Positions 26,330 through 35,345 are shown, counted from the first letter of the stretch. The stretch: 64,000 nt of DNA from Pseudoflavonifractor sp. AF19-9AC (GCF_003478995.1 NZ_QUGI01000002.1:214034-278033); one strand, 5' to 3'. Made by a program: numbers and translations. Notes: generated from the sequence alone by a model not told the origin.

Positions 26330-27205
26330 TCAGTCAAAGGCCAGACCCAGATAGGCCACAGAGTCCCAATCCCAGCTCCGGGACAGCTCCGGAGCGAGCC
26401 ATTTGAGCATGCCGAATTGGCCCTTTGTCCGGTTGGCGGCGCACTCATCGGCCATCCGGGGACCACGGACCAGCCAACGCCGGGCGGGGGCCACCCGCCC
26501 AAGATCGGAGAGGGCCAGCCGGCAGGCCTCCGGGCTGCCCAGATACTCCTTTAATACCACCAGACCGTCTCCCGCATCCTCGGCGCACAGGCACAGGGGA
26601 CCGGCAGCGGTATCCCCTACAAAGAGGCCTCCCGTCCCCAGGGCGCAGCACCCGGCCTGATACCGGATGGCGTCCTCGGGGTAGGCAATGTGGGGCAGGT
26701 CCGCCAGGAGGGTCTCCCGCACCCGGCCATACACCCCGGGGTCGGCCTGACGGAGGACGGGCGCCCCGGCCGGGGGCAGCTCCTCCGGGGTGAGGGAGAG
26801 CTCCATGTGGCGGAAGCACTCCCCGAAGCCGTTGGCCCCAAAGAAGTTGTGCAGGGAGGGCTGGGCAGGGACGGTGGTCACCGCCGGAATGCCCAGGGAA
26901 CGGAAGTAGTCGTCCGCCCAGGCCAGCAGCCGGCCGGACAGGCCGCGGCTGCGCCAGTCCGGGTGGGTGGCCACGGCGTAGAGGTAGGCGGAGCGGTATT
27001 CCCCCCGGCCGGGCACCACAAATTGGGTGTCAAACCAGGCGGTCATGGCCCGCACAGCCCCCTCCGCCTCCAGCACCAGCACCCGCTCTGTGCGGTAATA
27101 GGTGGCAAAGAAGTTGTCCACATAGGCCCCGTCATCCCCGAAGGCCAGGCACCAAAGCTCCCGCAGGGCGGGGATGTCCTCCCGCCGGGACAGGCGTACT
27201 TGCAT
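26330..27205 (-). CDS. GNAT-family N-acetyltransferase (Eis-like)
   Basis: A 291-residue protein with an N-terminal GNAT domain (MQVRLSRREDIPALRELW; acetyl-CoA loop region VATHPDWRSRGLSGRLLAWADDYFRSLG) followed by a second, diverged half, as in Eis-type tandem acetyltransferases. The acceptor substrate cannot be read from sequence. GAAAGGAG precedes the ATG at 27205; the open frame continues upstream to 27370 through a terminator hairpin, which argues against the longer form. It stands alone. Confidence 0.85.
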   Translation of the reverse strand: MQVRLSRREDIPALRELWCLAFGDDGAYVDNFFATYYRTERVLVLEAEGAVRAMTAWFDTQFVVPGRGEYRSAYLYAVATHPDWRSRGLSGRLLAWADDYFRSLGIPAVTTVPAQPSLHNFFGANGFGECFRHMELSLTPEELPPAGAPVLRQADPGVYGRVRETLLADLPHIAYPEDAIRYQAGCCALGTGGLFVGDTAAGPLCLCAEDAGDGLVVLKEYLGSPEACRLALSDLGRVAPARRWLVRGPRMADECAANRTKGQFGMLKWLAPELSRSWDWDSVAYLGLAFD

Positions 27206-27227
27206 AGCGGCTCCTTTCTCAGTAGGA

Positions 27228-27259
27228 AACAGGGCGGCGGAAGGCTCCGCCGCCCTGTT
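27228..27259 (-). terminator. Terminator of the PspC gene
   Basis: AACAGGGCGGCGGA pairs with TCCGCCGCCCTGTT, a perfect 14-bp stem just after the pspC-like stop; on the minus strand it is followed by TCCTAC rather than a good T-run. Confidence 0.55.
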
Positions 27260-27270
27260 GGATTTCTTGT

Positions 27271-27480
27271 TTATAAATGGGGGTATACATCGCTCTTCCG
27301 GGGGACGATAAGGGCGCAGACCAGGTAGGCCCAGAAGCCGAAGGATCCCGCAAAAAAGGCGATGACCCATCCTACCCGCACCAGGGTGGGGTCCACGTCA
27401 AAGTACTCCGCAATGCCGCCGCACACGCCGGCCAGCATCTTGTAGGGGCCCTCTGTCCGATAAAGCCGTTTTCCGTTCAT
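27271..27480 (-). CDS. PspC-domain protein
   Basis: A 69-residue protein made of one PspC domain: KRLYRTEGPYKMLAGVCGGIAEYFDVDPTLVRVGWVIAFFAGSFGFWAYLVCALIVP with one or two membrane segments. PspC family members sense or counter envelope stress, often with LiaI/PspA-type partners; none is adjacent here. The ATG at 27480 has GGAG seven bases upstream; a TTG six bases earlier is also possible. Function beyond the family is not known. Confidence 0.88.
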   Translation of the reverse strand: MNGKRLYRTEGPYKMLAGVCGGIAEYFDVDPTLVRVGWVIAFFAGSFGFWAYLVCALIVPRKSDVYPHL

Positions 27481-27609
27481 ATCCAATCTCCTTTCCGGGG
27501 ACCGCCCAGCCGGAAGGCAGAGGCGGCACGTCCCACTTCAGGGGTTTCTCTTCTCTTTCAGGATACGCGAACGGGATGAAAAAATCCATAGGGGAAAGAT
27601 TAAAAATCC

Positions 27610-28206
27610 TTAAAATTTCCTCTTTCCCCGCCGCAGCAGCCACAGCCGCCGGGCCAGCAGGGCGGCGGAGATGGTGAAAAACACCTCCAGCGCACTGGTG
27701 ACCATGCCCCCGGCGGCAAAGAGGACGCCGGAGAAAAAGACGATGCCGCCCCAGTCCCGCAGGTGGTAGGTCCAGCCCTCCAGCTCCTCCCGGCGGCAGG
27801 CCAGGCACACCGCCAGCAGCGCCAGCATCAGCAGCACGCAGGCCAGGGCGGCCAGCAGAACATGGAGCTGAGCAAAGCGGGGAAAGTTGTCGGGCAGATA
27901 GGGGACCAGCAGGGCGCCGGTCAGACACAGGCAGGCAGCGCTCCCCAGGGCCCGCACGGTGATCCGTCCCCTCCGCCGGGGCAGGGTCCGGGCCAGGGCC
28001 AGGAGGATGGTGAAAAAATAGGCGGCCGCCAGAATCCCCCACAGCACAAAGCCCCGGTAGTAGTCCTTTCCCGTCACGGCCAGGACGGAAAAGTTGGTGC
28101 GGAACCAGGCCATGCTGCCGGCAAAGAGCAGGGTGTAGGCGGGAATCAGAAAGCAGGCCGTCACATCCGCCAGCAGCCGGGGCCAGTCCGTTTTCCGCCC
28201 TTTCAA
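27610..28206 (-). CDS. Six-TM membrane protein of unknown function
   Basis: A 198-residue membrane protein with about six hydrophobic segments (near residues 15-30, 50-70, 85-103, 115-137, 150-168, 170-187) and basic loops. I recognise no family. The start is TTG at 28206 with GGTGGAG five bases upstream; it overlaps the DEAD-box stop as TTGA, so expression should be coupled to the helicase. Whether it serves cold adaptation or envelope functions cannot be said. Confidence 0.7.
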   Translation of the reverse strand: MKGRKTDWPRLLADVTACFLIPAYTLLFAGSMAWFRTNFSVLAVTGKDYYRGFVLWGILAAAYFFTILLALARTLPRRRGRITVRALGSAACLCLTGALLVPYLPDNFPRFAQLHVLLAALACVLLMLALLAVCLACRREELEGWTYHLRDWGGIVFFSGVLFAAGGMVTSALEVFFTISAALLARRLWLLRRGKRKF

Positions 28207-29384
28207 CTGCGCTCCACCTTAGCCACCAGGTCCCCCTTCTCATTGAAGCGGACGGCGCGGATGTCGTTGCCGGTGTTCTTCTTGATCTCATCCAGCCGCA
28301 GGCCCTCGGGCACCGAGGACACCAGGGAGAAGGCCACGCCGTGGCGCTTGGCCCGTCCGGTGCGGCCGATGCGGTGGATGTAGTACTCGTTCTCGTCGGG
28401 CACGTCGTAGTTAAAGACGGCGTCCACATCGTCAATATCCAGACCACGGGCAGCCACGTCGGTGGCCACCAGTACCCGAATCTGGCCGTCCCGGAACTTC
28501 TTCAGGGTCTTCTCCCGGGCGGACTGCTGGATATCCCCGTGGATGGCCTGGCAGGAGATTCCCCGCATGGACAGCAGCCCCGCCAGCCGGTCGGTCATGT
28601 TCTTGGTGTTGCAGAAGGCGATGACCCGCTCATAGCCACCCATGGCCAGCAGCCGGGCCATGGTGTCCGCCTTCTCCCCCCGGTCCACCTCCAGGCGGTA
28701 CTGGGCGATGTCGGGCTTATTGGCCTGGTCGGCGTGGACGGTGATCTCCACCGGCTCCCGCTGGTACACCCAGGAGATGTCCAGCACCTCCCGGGAGATG
28801 GTGGCGGAAAAGAGGCCCAGATTGCGCCGCTTGGGCATCTTGTCCAGAATGTGAGTCACGTCCCGGACAAAGCCCATGTCCAGCATCCGGTCGGCCTCGT
28901 CCAGCACTACGGTCTGCACCTTGTCCAGCTTCACCGTGCGCCGCTTCATGTGGTCCATCAGCCGTCCCGGGGTGGCCACCACGATCTGGGGGTCCTTCTT
29001 CAGCTGGGTGATCTGCTTGTCAATGGGCTGTCCGCCGTAGAGGCACACCACCCGCACGCCCTCCTTGAAGGCGCACAGGTCCCGCAGCTCGTCCTGGATC
29101 TGGATGGCCAGCTCCCGGGTGGGGGCCAACACCAGAGCCAGAATGTCCCGGCTCTCCGGGTCGATGTGCTCCACCATGGGGATGCCGAAGGCAAAGGTCT
29201 TGCCCGTGCCGGTGGGGGCCTTGGCAATGACGTCCTTCCAGTCCATAAAATAGGGGATGGCCCCGGTCTGGATGGGTGTGGCCTCCACATAGCCCTTCTT
29301 CTCAATGGCCCGCATCAGCTCGGGGGACAAGCCCAGCTGGTCGTAACGGGCATGCTCATTTACGGTCTGTCCGTTGATTTCCAT
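28203..29384 (-). CDS. DEAD-box RNA helicase
   Basis: A 393-residue ATP-dependent RNA helicase consisting of the two RecA-like domains with almost no C-terminal extension. Q motif TPIQTGAIP, motif I APTGTGKT (56-63), Ia PTRELA, Ib TPGR, II DEAD (162-165), III SAT, V ATDVAARGLD, VI HRIGRTGR are all intact. It probably acts in ribosome assembly or mRNA unwinding; the short form is CshB/RhlE-like rather than CshA with tail. The ATG at 29384 starts MEINGQTVNEHARYDQLGLS; an upstream extension to 29561 lacks family support. A membrane protein gene overlaps its 3' end by four bases. Confidence 0.92.
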   Translation of the reverse strand: MEINGQTVNEHARYDQLGLSPELMRAIEKKGYVEATPIQTGAIPYFMDWKDVIAKAPTGTGKTFAFGIPMVEHIDPESRDILALVLAPTRELAIQIQDELRDLCAFKEGVRVVCLYGGQPIDKQITQLKKDPQIVVATPGRLMDHMKRRTVKLDKVQTVVLDEADRMLDMGFVRDVTHILDKMPKRRNLGLFSATISREVLDISWVYQREPVEITVHADQANKPDIAQYRLEVDRGEKADTMARLLAMGGYERVIAFCNTKNMTDRLAGLLSMRGISCQAIHGDIQQSAREKTLKKFRDGQIRVLVATDVAARGLDIDDVDAVFNYDVPDENEYYIHRIGRTGRAKRHGVAFSLVSSVPEGLRLDEIKKNTGNDIRAVRFNEKGDLVAKVERS

Positions 29385-29578
29385 GGATTCTTCGTTCCTT
29401 CCTCTGTCTGTTGTGATCCAAGGCCTACCCAACCGCACAGAAGATGTGAAACGCCGTTTTTCCCGGCGCGGCCCCGAATCCGCAGGGCAGCTCAGCCGCC
29501 CCATAACAATCCAGGATATATTATACCCGTTTTTTCTTCCTTTGTCCATTGTTTCCCCCATTTTGCCCCTTGAGCGGC

Positions 29579-29625
29579 CAAAAAGGAACCCGTCCGCCGC
29601 GGTTTCAGCGGCGGACGGGCTCCTT
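29579..29625 (-). terminator. Terminator of the htrA gene
   Basis: AGGA(A)CCCGTCCGCCGC pairs with GCGGCGGACGGG(C)TCCT; TTTT follows on the minus strand. Confidence 0.8.
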
Positions 29626-29670
29626 TGTCAAGAGGAAGGGAAAATGAGAAACAAGGGTTGGAAATTGGGA

Positions 29671-31044
29671 TTACCAGTTGAAGCCGCCGAAGGGCCACTG
29701 ATAGTAGTAGCCGTTTCCGCTCTGCCCCTGCTGGCTCTGCTGGTTGTCCTGCTGGAGCTGGTTGGCAGACTCGGTCTCGGCATTCTTCTCGTCGAAGGTA
29801 ATGGAGATCTTCTGCTCCTGCTGGTCCCGGACAATGGTGAGGGTCGCGGTGTCTCCGGCCTTGTAGTTGGTGGACAGAGCGGCGGTAAGGGCGGTGGAGG
29901 AGTCCACGGCGGTGTCGTCAATGGCGGTAATAATGTCGTTGACCTGCAGGCCGGCCTTCTGAGCACAGGAGCCCTCGGCCACATACTTGACCACGGCGCC
30001 GGCGGAGATGCCGTAGCTCTGGGCCTCCGCGGAGACGTCCTGCACCTGGACGCCCATGTAGGGCTTACCGGTGACATAGCCGTGCTCGATAAGATCGGAG
30101 AGAATCTCCTTCACATCGTTGATGGGGAGGGCGAAGCCAAGGCCCTCGGCGCTGACGCCGGACTGGGACTGGGTGTACTTGGCGGAGACGATGCCCACCA
30201 CGTTGCCGTAGCTGTCAAACAGCGGGCCGCCGGAGTTGCCGGGGTTGATGGCACAGTTGGTCTGCAGCACGTTGAGGGTGGTGGAGACGGTGTTTCCGTT
30301 GGAGTCAGTGCTGGAGGTGGTGATGAGCCGGTCCAGAGCGGAGACAATACCGTCGGTGAGGGAGTAGGTCAGCTCGCCCAGGGGGTTGCCGATGGCGTAG
30401 ACGGTCTCGCCTACCACCAGCTGGTCGCTGTTGCCCAGGGTGACGGGCTGCAGGCCGGTGGCGTCAATCTTGATGATGGCCACGTCGTTGTCCTGCTCGC
30501 CGCCCACCAGCTTGGCGGTGTACTTGTCGCCGCTGGCGAAGGAGACCTCGATGGTGACGGAGGAGTCCTCCACCGCGTCCTCAATGACGTGGTAGTTGGT
30601 GACGATGTAGCCGTCCTGGGTGAGCACGAAGCCCGAGCCAGAGGCAGCGGAGGTGGTGGTCTGGCCGAAGATATTTACGGTGGTGTTCACCGTGATGCCC
30701 ACACAGGAGGCCAGGTTGGCGGCGTAGAGCTGCTCGGCGGTCATGGGCTGGCCATTGTTGTTGTTGACCACCGTTTCCACCTGGGGTCGCTCGCCCTCAT
30801 AAACCACGGTCTCGGGCTGATTCATCTGGGCATACAGGGCAGCGCCTCCTACGCCGGCTCCGCCGCCCAGCACCACGCAGGCCAGCAGCAGAGCTGCAAT
30901 GCGCAGACCGGTCTTTTTCTTTTTGGGGGCTTTCTGGGAAGGAACGGGGCCGCCAGTGGTGGGAATGGGATCGGTGTAATCACCGAAGCCGCCCCGATAA
31001 CCATCATTTTCACTATTGTAGAAATTGAATTCGTTGTTCTCCAT
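29671..31044 (-). CDS. HtrA/DegP-type membrane-anchored serine protease
   Basis: A 457-residue protein: a 45-residue cytosolic tail ending in KKKK, a membrane segment (about 47-70), a trypsin-like protease domain with catalytic His152 (TNYHVIE), Asp187 (DNDVAII) and Ser271 (GNSGGPL), and one PDZ domain (about 330-420, GAVVKYVAEGSCAQKAGLQVNDIITAID). The C-terminus is Gln/Asn-rich. HtrA proteases degrade misfolded proteins at the outer face of the membrane and are usually induced by heat or CssRS-type envelope signals; no such regulator is adjacent. It is monocistronic. Confidence 0.93.
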   Translation of the reverse strand: MENNEFNFYNSENDGYRGGFGDYTDPIPTTGGPVPSQKAPKKKKTGLRIAALLLACVVLGGGAGVGGAALYAQMNQPETVVYEGERPQVETVVNNNNGQPMTAEQLYAANLASCVGITVNTTVNIFGQTTTSAASGSGFVLTQDGYIVTNYHVIEDAVEDSSVTIEVSFASGDKYTAKLVGGEQDNDVAIIKIDATGLQPVTLGNSDQLVVGETVYAIGNPLGELTYSLTDGIVSALDRLITTSSTDSNGNTVSTTLNVLQTNCAINPGNSGGPLFDSYGNVVGIVSAKYTQSQSGVSAEGLGFALPINDVKEILSDLIEHGYVTGKPYMGVQVQDVSAEAQSYGISAGAVVKYVAEGSCAQKAGLQVNDIITAIDDTAVDSSTALTAALSTNYKAGDTATLTIVRDQQEQKISITFDEKNAETESANQLQQDNQQSQQGQSGNGYYYQWPFGGFNW

Positions 31045-31188
31045 AATTCCTACGCTCCTTTGTTACACCGGACCTCCGGGAGCTCCGGTTCCTTTTTACG
31101 GGACTTATCTTACCGTATAAATATGAAAAAATCATGAAGAAAAAAACATCGTTTTTTGAACTTTCCCAAAATAAATTTTGACCGGTGG

Positions 31189-31234
31189 AAAAAGAGGGGC
31201 TGCTTGCCGCCCCAAACGGACGGCAAACAGCCCC
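31189..31234 (-). terminator. Terminator of the AI-2E/YtvI-type gene
   Basis: GGGGCTG-TTTGCCG and CGGCAAGCAGCCCC form an imperfect stem on the minus strand, followed by TCTTTTTCC. Confidence 0.75.
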
Positions 31235-31248
31235 GATATCCGGTTTTT

Positions 31249-32409
31249 TCAGGCCTTTGGCGGGTGGTGGGAGAGAATGGCGGCGGTGTCCCGGGCGGCG
31301 GCGGCCAAATCCAGCCGCAGGCCGTGGAACATGCCCATTCCCGCCAGATTCAGCAGCACCAAAAGGCAGATGGGGCCCAGAATCATGCCCAGCACCCCCG
31401 CTACCTTCATGCCCACATAAATGCTTACCAGGGAGAGAATGGGGGACAGCCCCGTCTGATCGCCCACAAATTTGGGCTCCATCACCCGGCGGAACAGGGC
31501 GATGACGCCCCAGATGGCCATCAACTCAATGGCTGTGGGGTAGTCCCGGGTAAACAGGGCGATGAAGGCCCAGGGCACCATGACGGTGCCCGCGCCGATA
31601 ATGGGAATAAAATCCAGAATAGCCAGGCCCAGGGCCAGCAGCAGCCCGTAGGGCTGGCGGATGAGCAGGAAGCCCCCCAGCAGGATGAAGAACACCCCCA
31701 CCGAGAGGAGAAACTCCGCCTTCAGATAGCCGCCGAAGGCCCCCAGGGCGGTGGAGTGCACCTGGCGGCAGAAGTGGAGCAGTCCGTCCCCCATACCCTG
31801 GGCGGCCCGGGAGCGCAGGTAGGGGTAGTCAGCGGTAAGGAAGAAGGTGGCCATGAGGAAGATCACCAGGGCCACCACAAAGGAGGGCACACCCAGGGCC
31901 TTGTTGGTGGTGTAGTCCACCAGGGTGTTGAGCAGATTGGGGGTGGCGGTGGACAGCCATTCCAGCAGTCCGTCGGTCACCGACTGCACCGTCTCGTTCA
32001 TCTGGGGCGGCACCAGGGTCCACAGGCGGGCAAACAGCTCCTCCGTCTGGTCCAGGGCCCCCTGGAGGCCGTCCAGCAGCCCCTGCCAGTTCTGGGCCAG
32101 GGAGACCAGCTCATTGACTGCGGCATAGCCCAGAAAGCCGATGGCCGCGCCCAGCGCGCCGAAGACCAGAATCATCAAAAATCCGGTGAGCACCGGACGG
32201 GACAGGCCCAGCTTCCGCTGAAGCCACTTCACCATGGGGTTCAGAATCGCCGCCGTGATGAGGGCAGCGAGAAAGGGAGCGAACAGGGACAGCAGGCCTC
32301 TTCCGAAAACGGCCAGCAGCACCACAACGACGATGGTCAGCACCAGACGGATCCCCAGTCGGAACCACAGCCAGCCCCGCTCCCGCCAAGTCAGTTGTCC
32401 GGGATTCAT
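31249..32409 (-). CDS. AI-2E/YtvI-family transporter
   Basis: A 386-residue polytopic membrane protein with 7-8 membrane segments and the family motif region (FLMATFFLTADYPYLRSRA, AILDFIPIIGAGTVMVPWAFIAL, LSPILSLVSIYVGMKVAGVLGMILGPI). The AI-2E (TqsA/PerM) family includes the sporulation protein YtvI and proposed exporters; length and context in a spore-lineage genome fit YtvI, but no forespore promoter could be identified. AAGGAGGAGGA precedes the ATG. Substrate unknown. Confidence 0.85.
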   Translation of the reverse strand: MNPGQLTWRERGWLWFRLGIRLVLTIVVVVLLAVFGRGLLSLFAPFLAALITAAILNPMVKWLQRKLGLSRPVLTGFLMILVFGALGAAIGFLGYAAVNELVSLAQNWQGLLDGLQGALDQTEELFARLWTLVPPQMNETVQSVTDGLLEWLSTATPNLLNTLVDYTTNKALGVPSFVVALVIFLMATFFLTADYPYLRSRAAQGMGDGLLHFCRQVHSTALGAFGGYLKAEFLLSVGVFFILLGGFLLIRQPYGLLLALGLAILDFIPIIGAGTVMVPWAFIALFTRDYPTAIELMAIWGVIALFRRVMEPKFVGDQTGLSPILSLVSIYVGMKVAGVLGMILGPICLLVLLNLAGMGMFHGLRLDLAAAARDTAAILSHHPPKA

Positions 32410-32502
32410 GGATCAGTCCTCCTCCTTGCATATTGTGTCAAGCATACCACAAAAAAGATGAAGAAATTGTAAAACCTGTTTGTCCCAAAATTAAATCTTT
32501 AT

Positions 32503-32538
32503 AAAAAACAGGGCCGGGGGGAACAATCCCCCCGACCC
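32503..32538 (-). terminator. Terminator of the degV-like gene
   Basis: GGGTCGGGGGGA pairs with TCCCCCCGGCCC around TTGT on the minus strand, followed by TGTTTTTTAT. Confidence 0.85.
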
Positions 32539-32545
32539 GAATCGT

Positions 32546-33409
32546 TTAGGTCCAGTAGACGACCCCCACCAGGTTGGGGCCGGCGTTGATGGCGATGACG
32601 CCGCCGATGTGGTACTCCATGGCAGGCTCCTGGCCCAGGGCCTGGACAGCCGCCTCGTGGAGCTTATCCGACTGCACATCGTTGTTGCCCCGGATGAGCA
32701 GATAGGGGCTGTCGGGACGGCGCTCCTTCTGGCACAGGTCCAGCAGGGTGGGGATGACGTTCTTCTCCCCCCGCACCTTGGTAAGGATCTTGGAGTCCCC
32801 GTTGTCAAAGGTCATGATGGGCTTCAGACCCAGAGCGTCTCCCACAAAGGCGGCCGCGGCGGGCACCCGGCCCGACTTCTTGGCAAAGCGCAGATCCAGG
32901 GGGGCGAACACCACCCGCACCCGGTCGATCCAGTCCTGGATAAAGGCCACGATCTCCCCGGCCTCTTTTCCCTGGGCGGCCAGCTTGGCGGCCTCCACCA
33001 CGGGGTAGCCGTAGCTCATGGTGTAGTTATGGGAGTCAATGATGTGGATGTGGAAGGTGTCCTTGGCCTCGGGGTGGTCCTCGTAAAACTCCTCCCGGGC
33101 CTGAATGGAATTCTGATAGGTGGCCGAGCCCTTGGAGTTGATGGAGGTGTGGATGAGGTCGGTGTACCCCTCCTTCCAGGCCTGCTCAAAGCACTCCTGG
33201 AACAAAAAGGCGGTCAGTTGGGCATGGGTGGGAATCTGAGGGGCGGCCAGCAGCATGCCGTAAAACTCCTCGGGGGTAAAGTCCACCCCGTCCTGATACT
33301 CCTTGTCCCCCATGGCAATGGGGAAGGGGAGCACCTGAATGTTCAGCTCCTCCCGCAGGGCGGCGGGAATGTCGGCGGCGGAATCGGTCAAAAACTTAAT
33401 GCGAGCCAT
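32546..33409 (-). CDS. DegV-family fatty-acid-binding protein
   Basis: A 287-residue cytosolic protein of the DegV/FakB family, which binds a fatty acid for presentation to a FakA kinase. Family marks are the N-terminal KFLTDSAADIP, LPFPIAMGDKEYQDGVDFTPEEFY, the TSINSKGSATYQNSIQA loop, FAPLDLRFAKKSGRVPAAAAFVG and the C-terminal HIGGVIAINAGPNLVGVVY. A fakA gene is not in the window, so several DegV paralogues probably exist. AAGGAGG stands before ATG 33409; a second ATG at 33424 is less well placed. Confidence 0.92.
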   Translation of the reverse strand: MARIKFLTDSAADIPAALREELNIQVLPFPIAMGDKEYQDGVDFTPEEFYGMLLAAPQIPTHAQLTAFLFQECFEQAWKEGYTDLIHTSINSKGSATYQNSIQAREEFYEDHPEAKDTFHIHIIDSHNYTMSYGYPVVEAAKLAAQGKEAGEIVAFIQDWIDRVRVVFAPLDLRFAKKSGRVPAAAAFVGDALGLKPIMTFDNGDSKILTKVRGEKNVIPTLLDLCQKERRPDSPYLLIRGNNDVQSDKLHEAAVQALGQEPAMEYHIGGVIAINAGPNLVGVVYWT

Positions 33410-33543
33410 ATTGGCCTCCTTCATTCATTGTATGTATCAAAATGCCTCCCAACCGGGAGAACGGGTCTCTGCCGTAACATGGTCATTATCCCAGAAAGCC
33501 CTTTTGTTGTCAATGCGGGGAGGCGTTCAGATTCCCTCCAGAT

Positions 33544-33756
33544 TCAGGGCTTTTTGGGGCGCAGAGGACGGCGGGTGCCGTCGGGATACTGAATGACGGT
33601 GCTGTTGAGCTGGGCGGTGAGGCTCTTCTTGTAGGCCTCGATATACTCCCGTCGCAGAACATCCCGCTCGGCAATTTCCTCCGGGGTCAGTCCCTCGGGG
33701 GTCTTGGCCTTCCGGGCCAGGATATTGATCCGTTCAATTTTTTCCTTTGTCATCAT
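33544..33756 (-). CDS. DUF896 (YnzC-like) protein
   Basis: A 70-residue basic protein of the DUF896/UPF0291 family: TKEKIERINILARKAKTPEGLTPEEIAERDVLRREYIEAYKKSL, a helical hairpin found in Firmicutes (YnzC, YneF-type neighbours of SOS genes in Bacillus). Function is unresolved. Two successive ATGs (33756 and 33753) can start it; GGAGGTACC lies upstream. It overlaps the DUF4177 stop and is the third gene of the ylmH-like unit. Confidence 0.88.
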   Translation of the reverse strand: MMTKEKIERINILARKAKTPEGLTPEEIAERDVLRREYIEAYKKSLTAQLNSTVIQYPDGTRRPLRPKKP

Positions 33757-33971
33757 GGCGTTGGTACCTCCCGCTCAAAAATCAAGTCAATGCGGTCAAT
33801 CTGTCCGGTGCCCCGCTGGGTGGTGGGCAGCCAGCCCACATAGCGCCAGCCCTCCGCCGCCCGCTGGACGATGATATCCCGGTGTCCGCTGGTATCGATG
33901 CGCACGCCTCCGAAGAGGTTGTAGCCCGTGCCCCACTCCGTTTCCAGAGAGACAAAGTCGTATTCCAGCAT
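33753..33971 (-). CDS. DUF4177-like small protein
   Basis: A 72-residue protein resembling DUF4177: MLEYDFVSLETEWGTGYNLFGG, then HRDIIVQRAAEGWRYVGWLP and DRIDLIFER. The pattern of a small alpha/beta fold with GWRYVGWLPT is the family core. Function unknown. It has GGAGGTCGGC upstream, begins 16 bases after ylmH and overlaps the DUF896 start. Confidence 0.8.
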   Translation of the reverse strand: MLEYDFVSLETEWGTGYNLFGGVRIDTSGHRDIIVQRAAEGWRYVGWLPTTQRGTGQIDRIDLIFEREVPTP

Positions 33972-33987
33972 ACTGCCGACCTCCTTA

Positions 33988-34788
33988 TTAAACGTACCGT
34001 TCCAGCACCAGCATGGTGCGGCCCTTTTTGGACTGGCCGGGGACCTCCTTTACCACGCACTTGCCCAGACCCCGGCAGGTGAGCACGTCCCCCTCCTCAA
34101 TGAGCTTGTCCCCCTTCAGGCACTCCCGGTGGTTGACGGCCACCTTGCCCGCGGAGATGTAGGCGGCGGCCTTGGACCGGGACAGAGAGAAGCCCGCTCC
34201 CAGCACCGCATCCAGCCGGGGGGAGGCCACCGTGTCCCGGATGGTCTTCACCTGCACCGGGGCGGGGGTGAGCTGGTTCAGAGTGATCTCTTTGAGGCGC
34301 ACCTTGTACCGCCCGGCCCCCTCCCACTGGGAGAGGAGAATGGGCAGGGCCTCCCGCAATGCCACCACCTGGCAGCGGCCCGGACCGGGCAGCAGAATGT
34401 CCCCCAGCTTTTCCCGGGTCAATCCCAGGCCCATGAGGGAGCCCAGAATGTCCCGGTGTCCCAAAGAGGCCTCGGCGGGAAAGGCGGCCTCCAGAGCCCC
34501 CAGGGGCCCCTCCGGGTCGGACACCGCGTCGTCCTCCTCCTGCCAGTCGGGGAGGAAGAGGCAGACCTGGCGCTCCGCCCCCTCATAGCCGCCCCAGAAC
34601 CGGTGGCGGGGGTGGCCCCAGACGGAGAGCAGATCGGACACCGAGGCCTGCTCCCCCGGGGAGAGAAAGGGGGTGTGGGCGGGGACGCCCCGGTCCTGGG
34701 CCAGCTCCAGCTTGTCCAGCGCCCGGGCCAGCAGCATCCGCTCCTCGCCGCTGCGGGCGCAGCGGTCCAGCAGCTCCTTCTTGTTCAC
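33988..34788 (-). CDS. YlmH-like S4-domain RNA-binding protein
   Basis: A 266-residue protein. An N-terminal YlmH-type region (HPRHRFWGGYEGAERQVCLFLPDW, ASLGHRDILGSLMGLGLTREKLGDIL) is followed by a C-terminal S4 domain at about residues 185-245 (RLDAVLGAGFSLSRSKAAAYISAGKVAVNHRECLKGDKLIEEGDVLTCRG). YlmH homologues bind stalled 50S-peptidyl-tRNA complexes in ribosome rescue and are usually in the division gene cluster; here the gene heads a unit with DUF4177 and DUF896 instead. GTG start at 34788 with GGAGGAGCGC before it. Confidence 0.88.
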   Translation of the reverse strand: MNKKELLDRCARSGEERMLLARALDKLELAQDRGVPAHTPFLSPGEQASVSDLLSVWGHPRHRFWGGYEGAERQVCLFLPDWQEEDDAVSDPEGPLGALEAAFPAEASLGHRDILGSLMGLGLTREKLGDILLPGPGRCQVVALREALPILLSQWEGAGRYKVRLKEITLNQLTPAPVQVKTIRDTVASPRLDAVLGAGFSLSRSKAAAYISAGKVAVNHRECLKGDKLIEEGDVLTCRGLGKCVVKEVPGQSKKGRTMLVLERYV

Positions 34789-34869
34789 GCGCTCCTCCCC
34801 CTTCCAAAATGGTATGACCAGTATATGCGAGCTCCGCCGCCCTTGTCAATGGCGGAAGGGCAGCAGAAA

Positions 34870-34893
34870 GGCAGCCGTCTGGGGACGGCTGCC
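34870..34893 (-). terminator. Weak terminator after XRE gene 1
   Basis: GGCAGCCGTC and GACGGCTGCC form a 10-bp stem 14 bases past the stop; the minus-strand tail is only TTTC. Confidence 0.4.
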
Positions 34894-34906
34894 CGGTAAA
34901 GTGTCC

Positions 34907-35233
34907 TTACAGCTTCTGCTCGGACACCCAGGTGATGAAGCGGTCGGCCAGCTCCAGCTGCTTTGGGTCCAGCCCCCGCAGCTTCTCGGCCACATTCTTC
35001 CAGGCCTCGTCCCGGCTGCGCACCGAGCCCACCAGAAATTCGTCGGGGGTGGTATCCAGCACAATGGCCAGGCGCATAATCAGTTCCGTGGAAGGGATGG
35101 AAACACCACGTTCTACGCTGGAGAGATACTTGTAGGCCATATCCGCTCTCTCCTCCACCTCTGCCTGCGTCATGCCCAATTCCTTGCGGCGCCGGGCAAT
35201 ATGCCGCCCAATCTGCTTGTAATCTAATTCCAT
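34907..35233 (-). CDS. XRE-family regulator 1
   Basis: A 108-residue DNA-binding protein. Residues 5-65 are a Cro/CI-type helix-turn-helix (IGRHIARRRKELGMTQAEVEERADMAYKYLSSVERGVSIPSTELIMRLAIVLDTTPDEFL). The tail (DEAWKNVAEKLRGLDPKQLELADRFITWVSEQ) is a short helical module shared with the paralogue at 35589. It is divergent from a 60-residue protein gene, with a 150-base AT-rich region between. Probably autoregulatory, controlling the divergent gene. Confidence 0.88.
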   Translation of the reverse strand: MELDYKQIGRHIARRRKELGMTQAEVEERADMAYKYLSSVERGVSIPSTELIMRLAIVLDTTPDEFLVGSVRSRDEAWKNVAEKLRGLDPKQLELADRFITWVSEQKL

Positions 35234-35315
35234 GCTGCACCTCCCGAATACACATTTAACTAAAGCATATGGGGACTGCGCGCATATTAAACCAGCTACA
35301 AGCGCGAATTTCTTC

Positions 35316-35345
35316 TTGACACTTTATTATTTCGTATTTTAAAAT
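35316..35345 (+). promoter_or_regulatory. Promoter of the 60-residue protein gene
   Basis: TTGACA and TAAAAT, 18-base spacer, 40 bases before the start codon; TTTCGT/ACGAAA halves flank the -10 and could be an XRE operator. Confidence 0.6.
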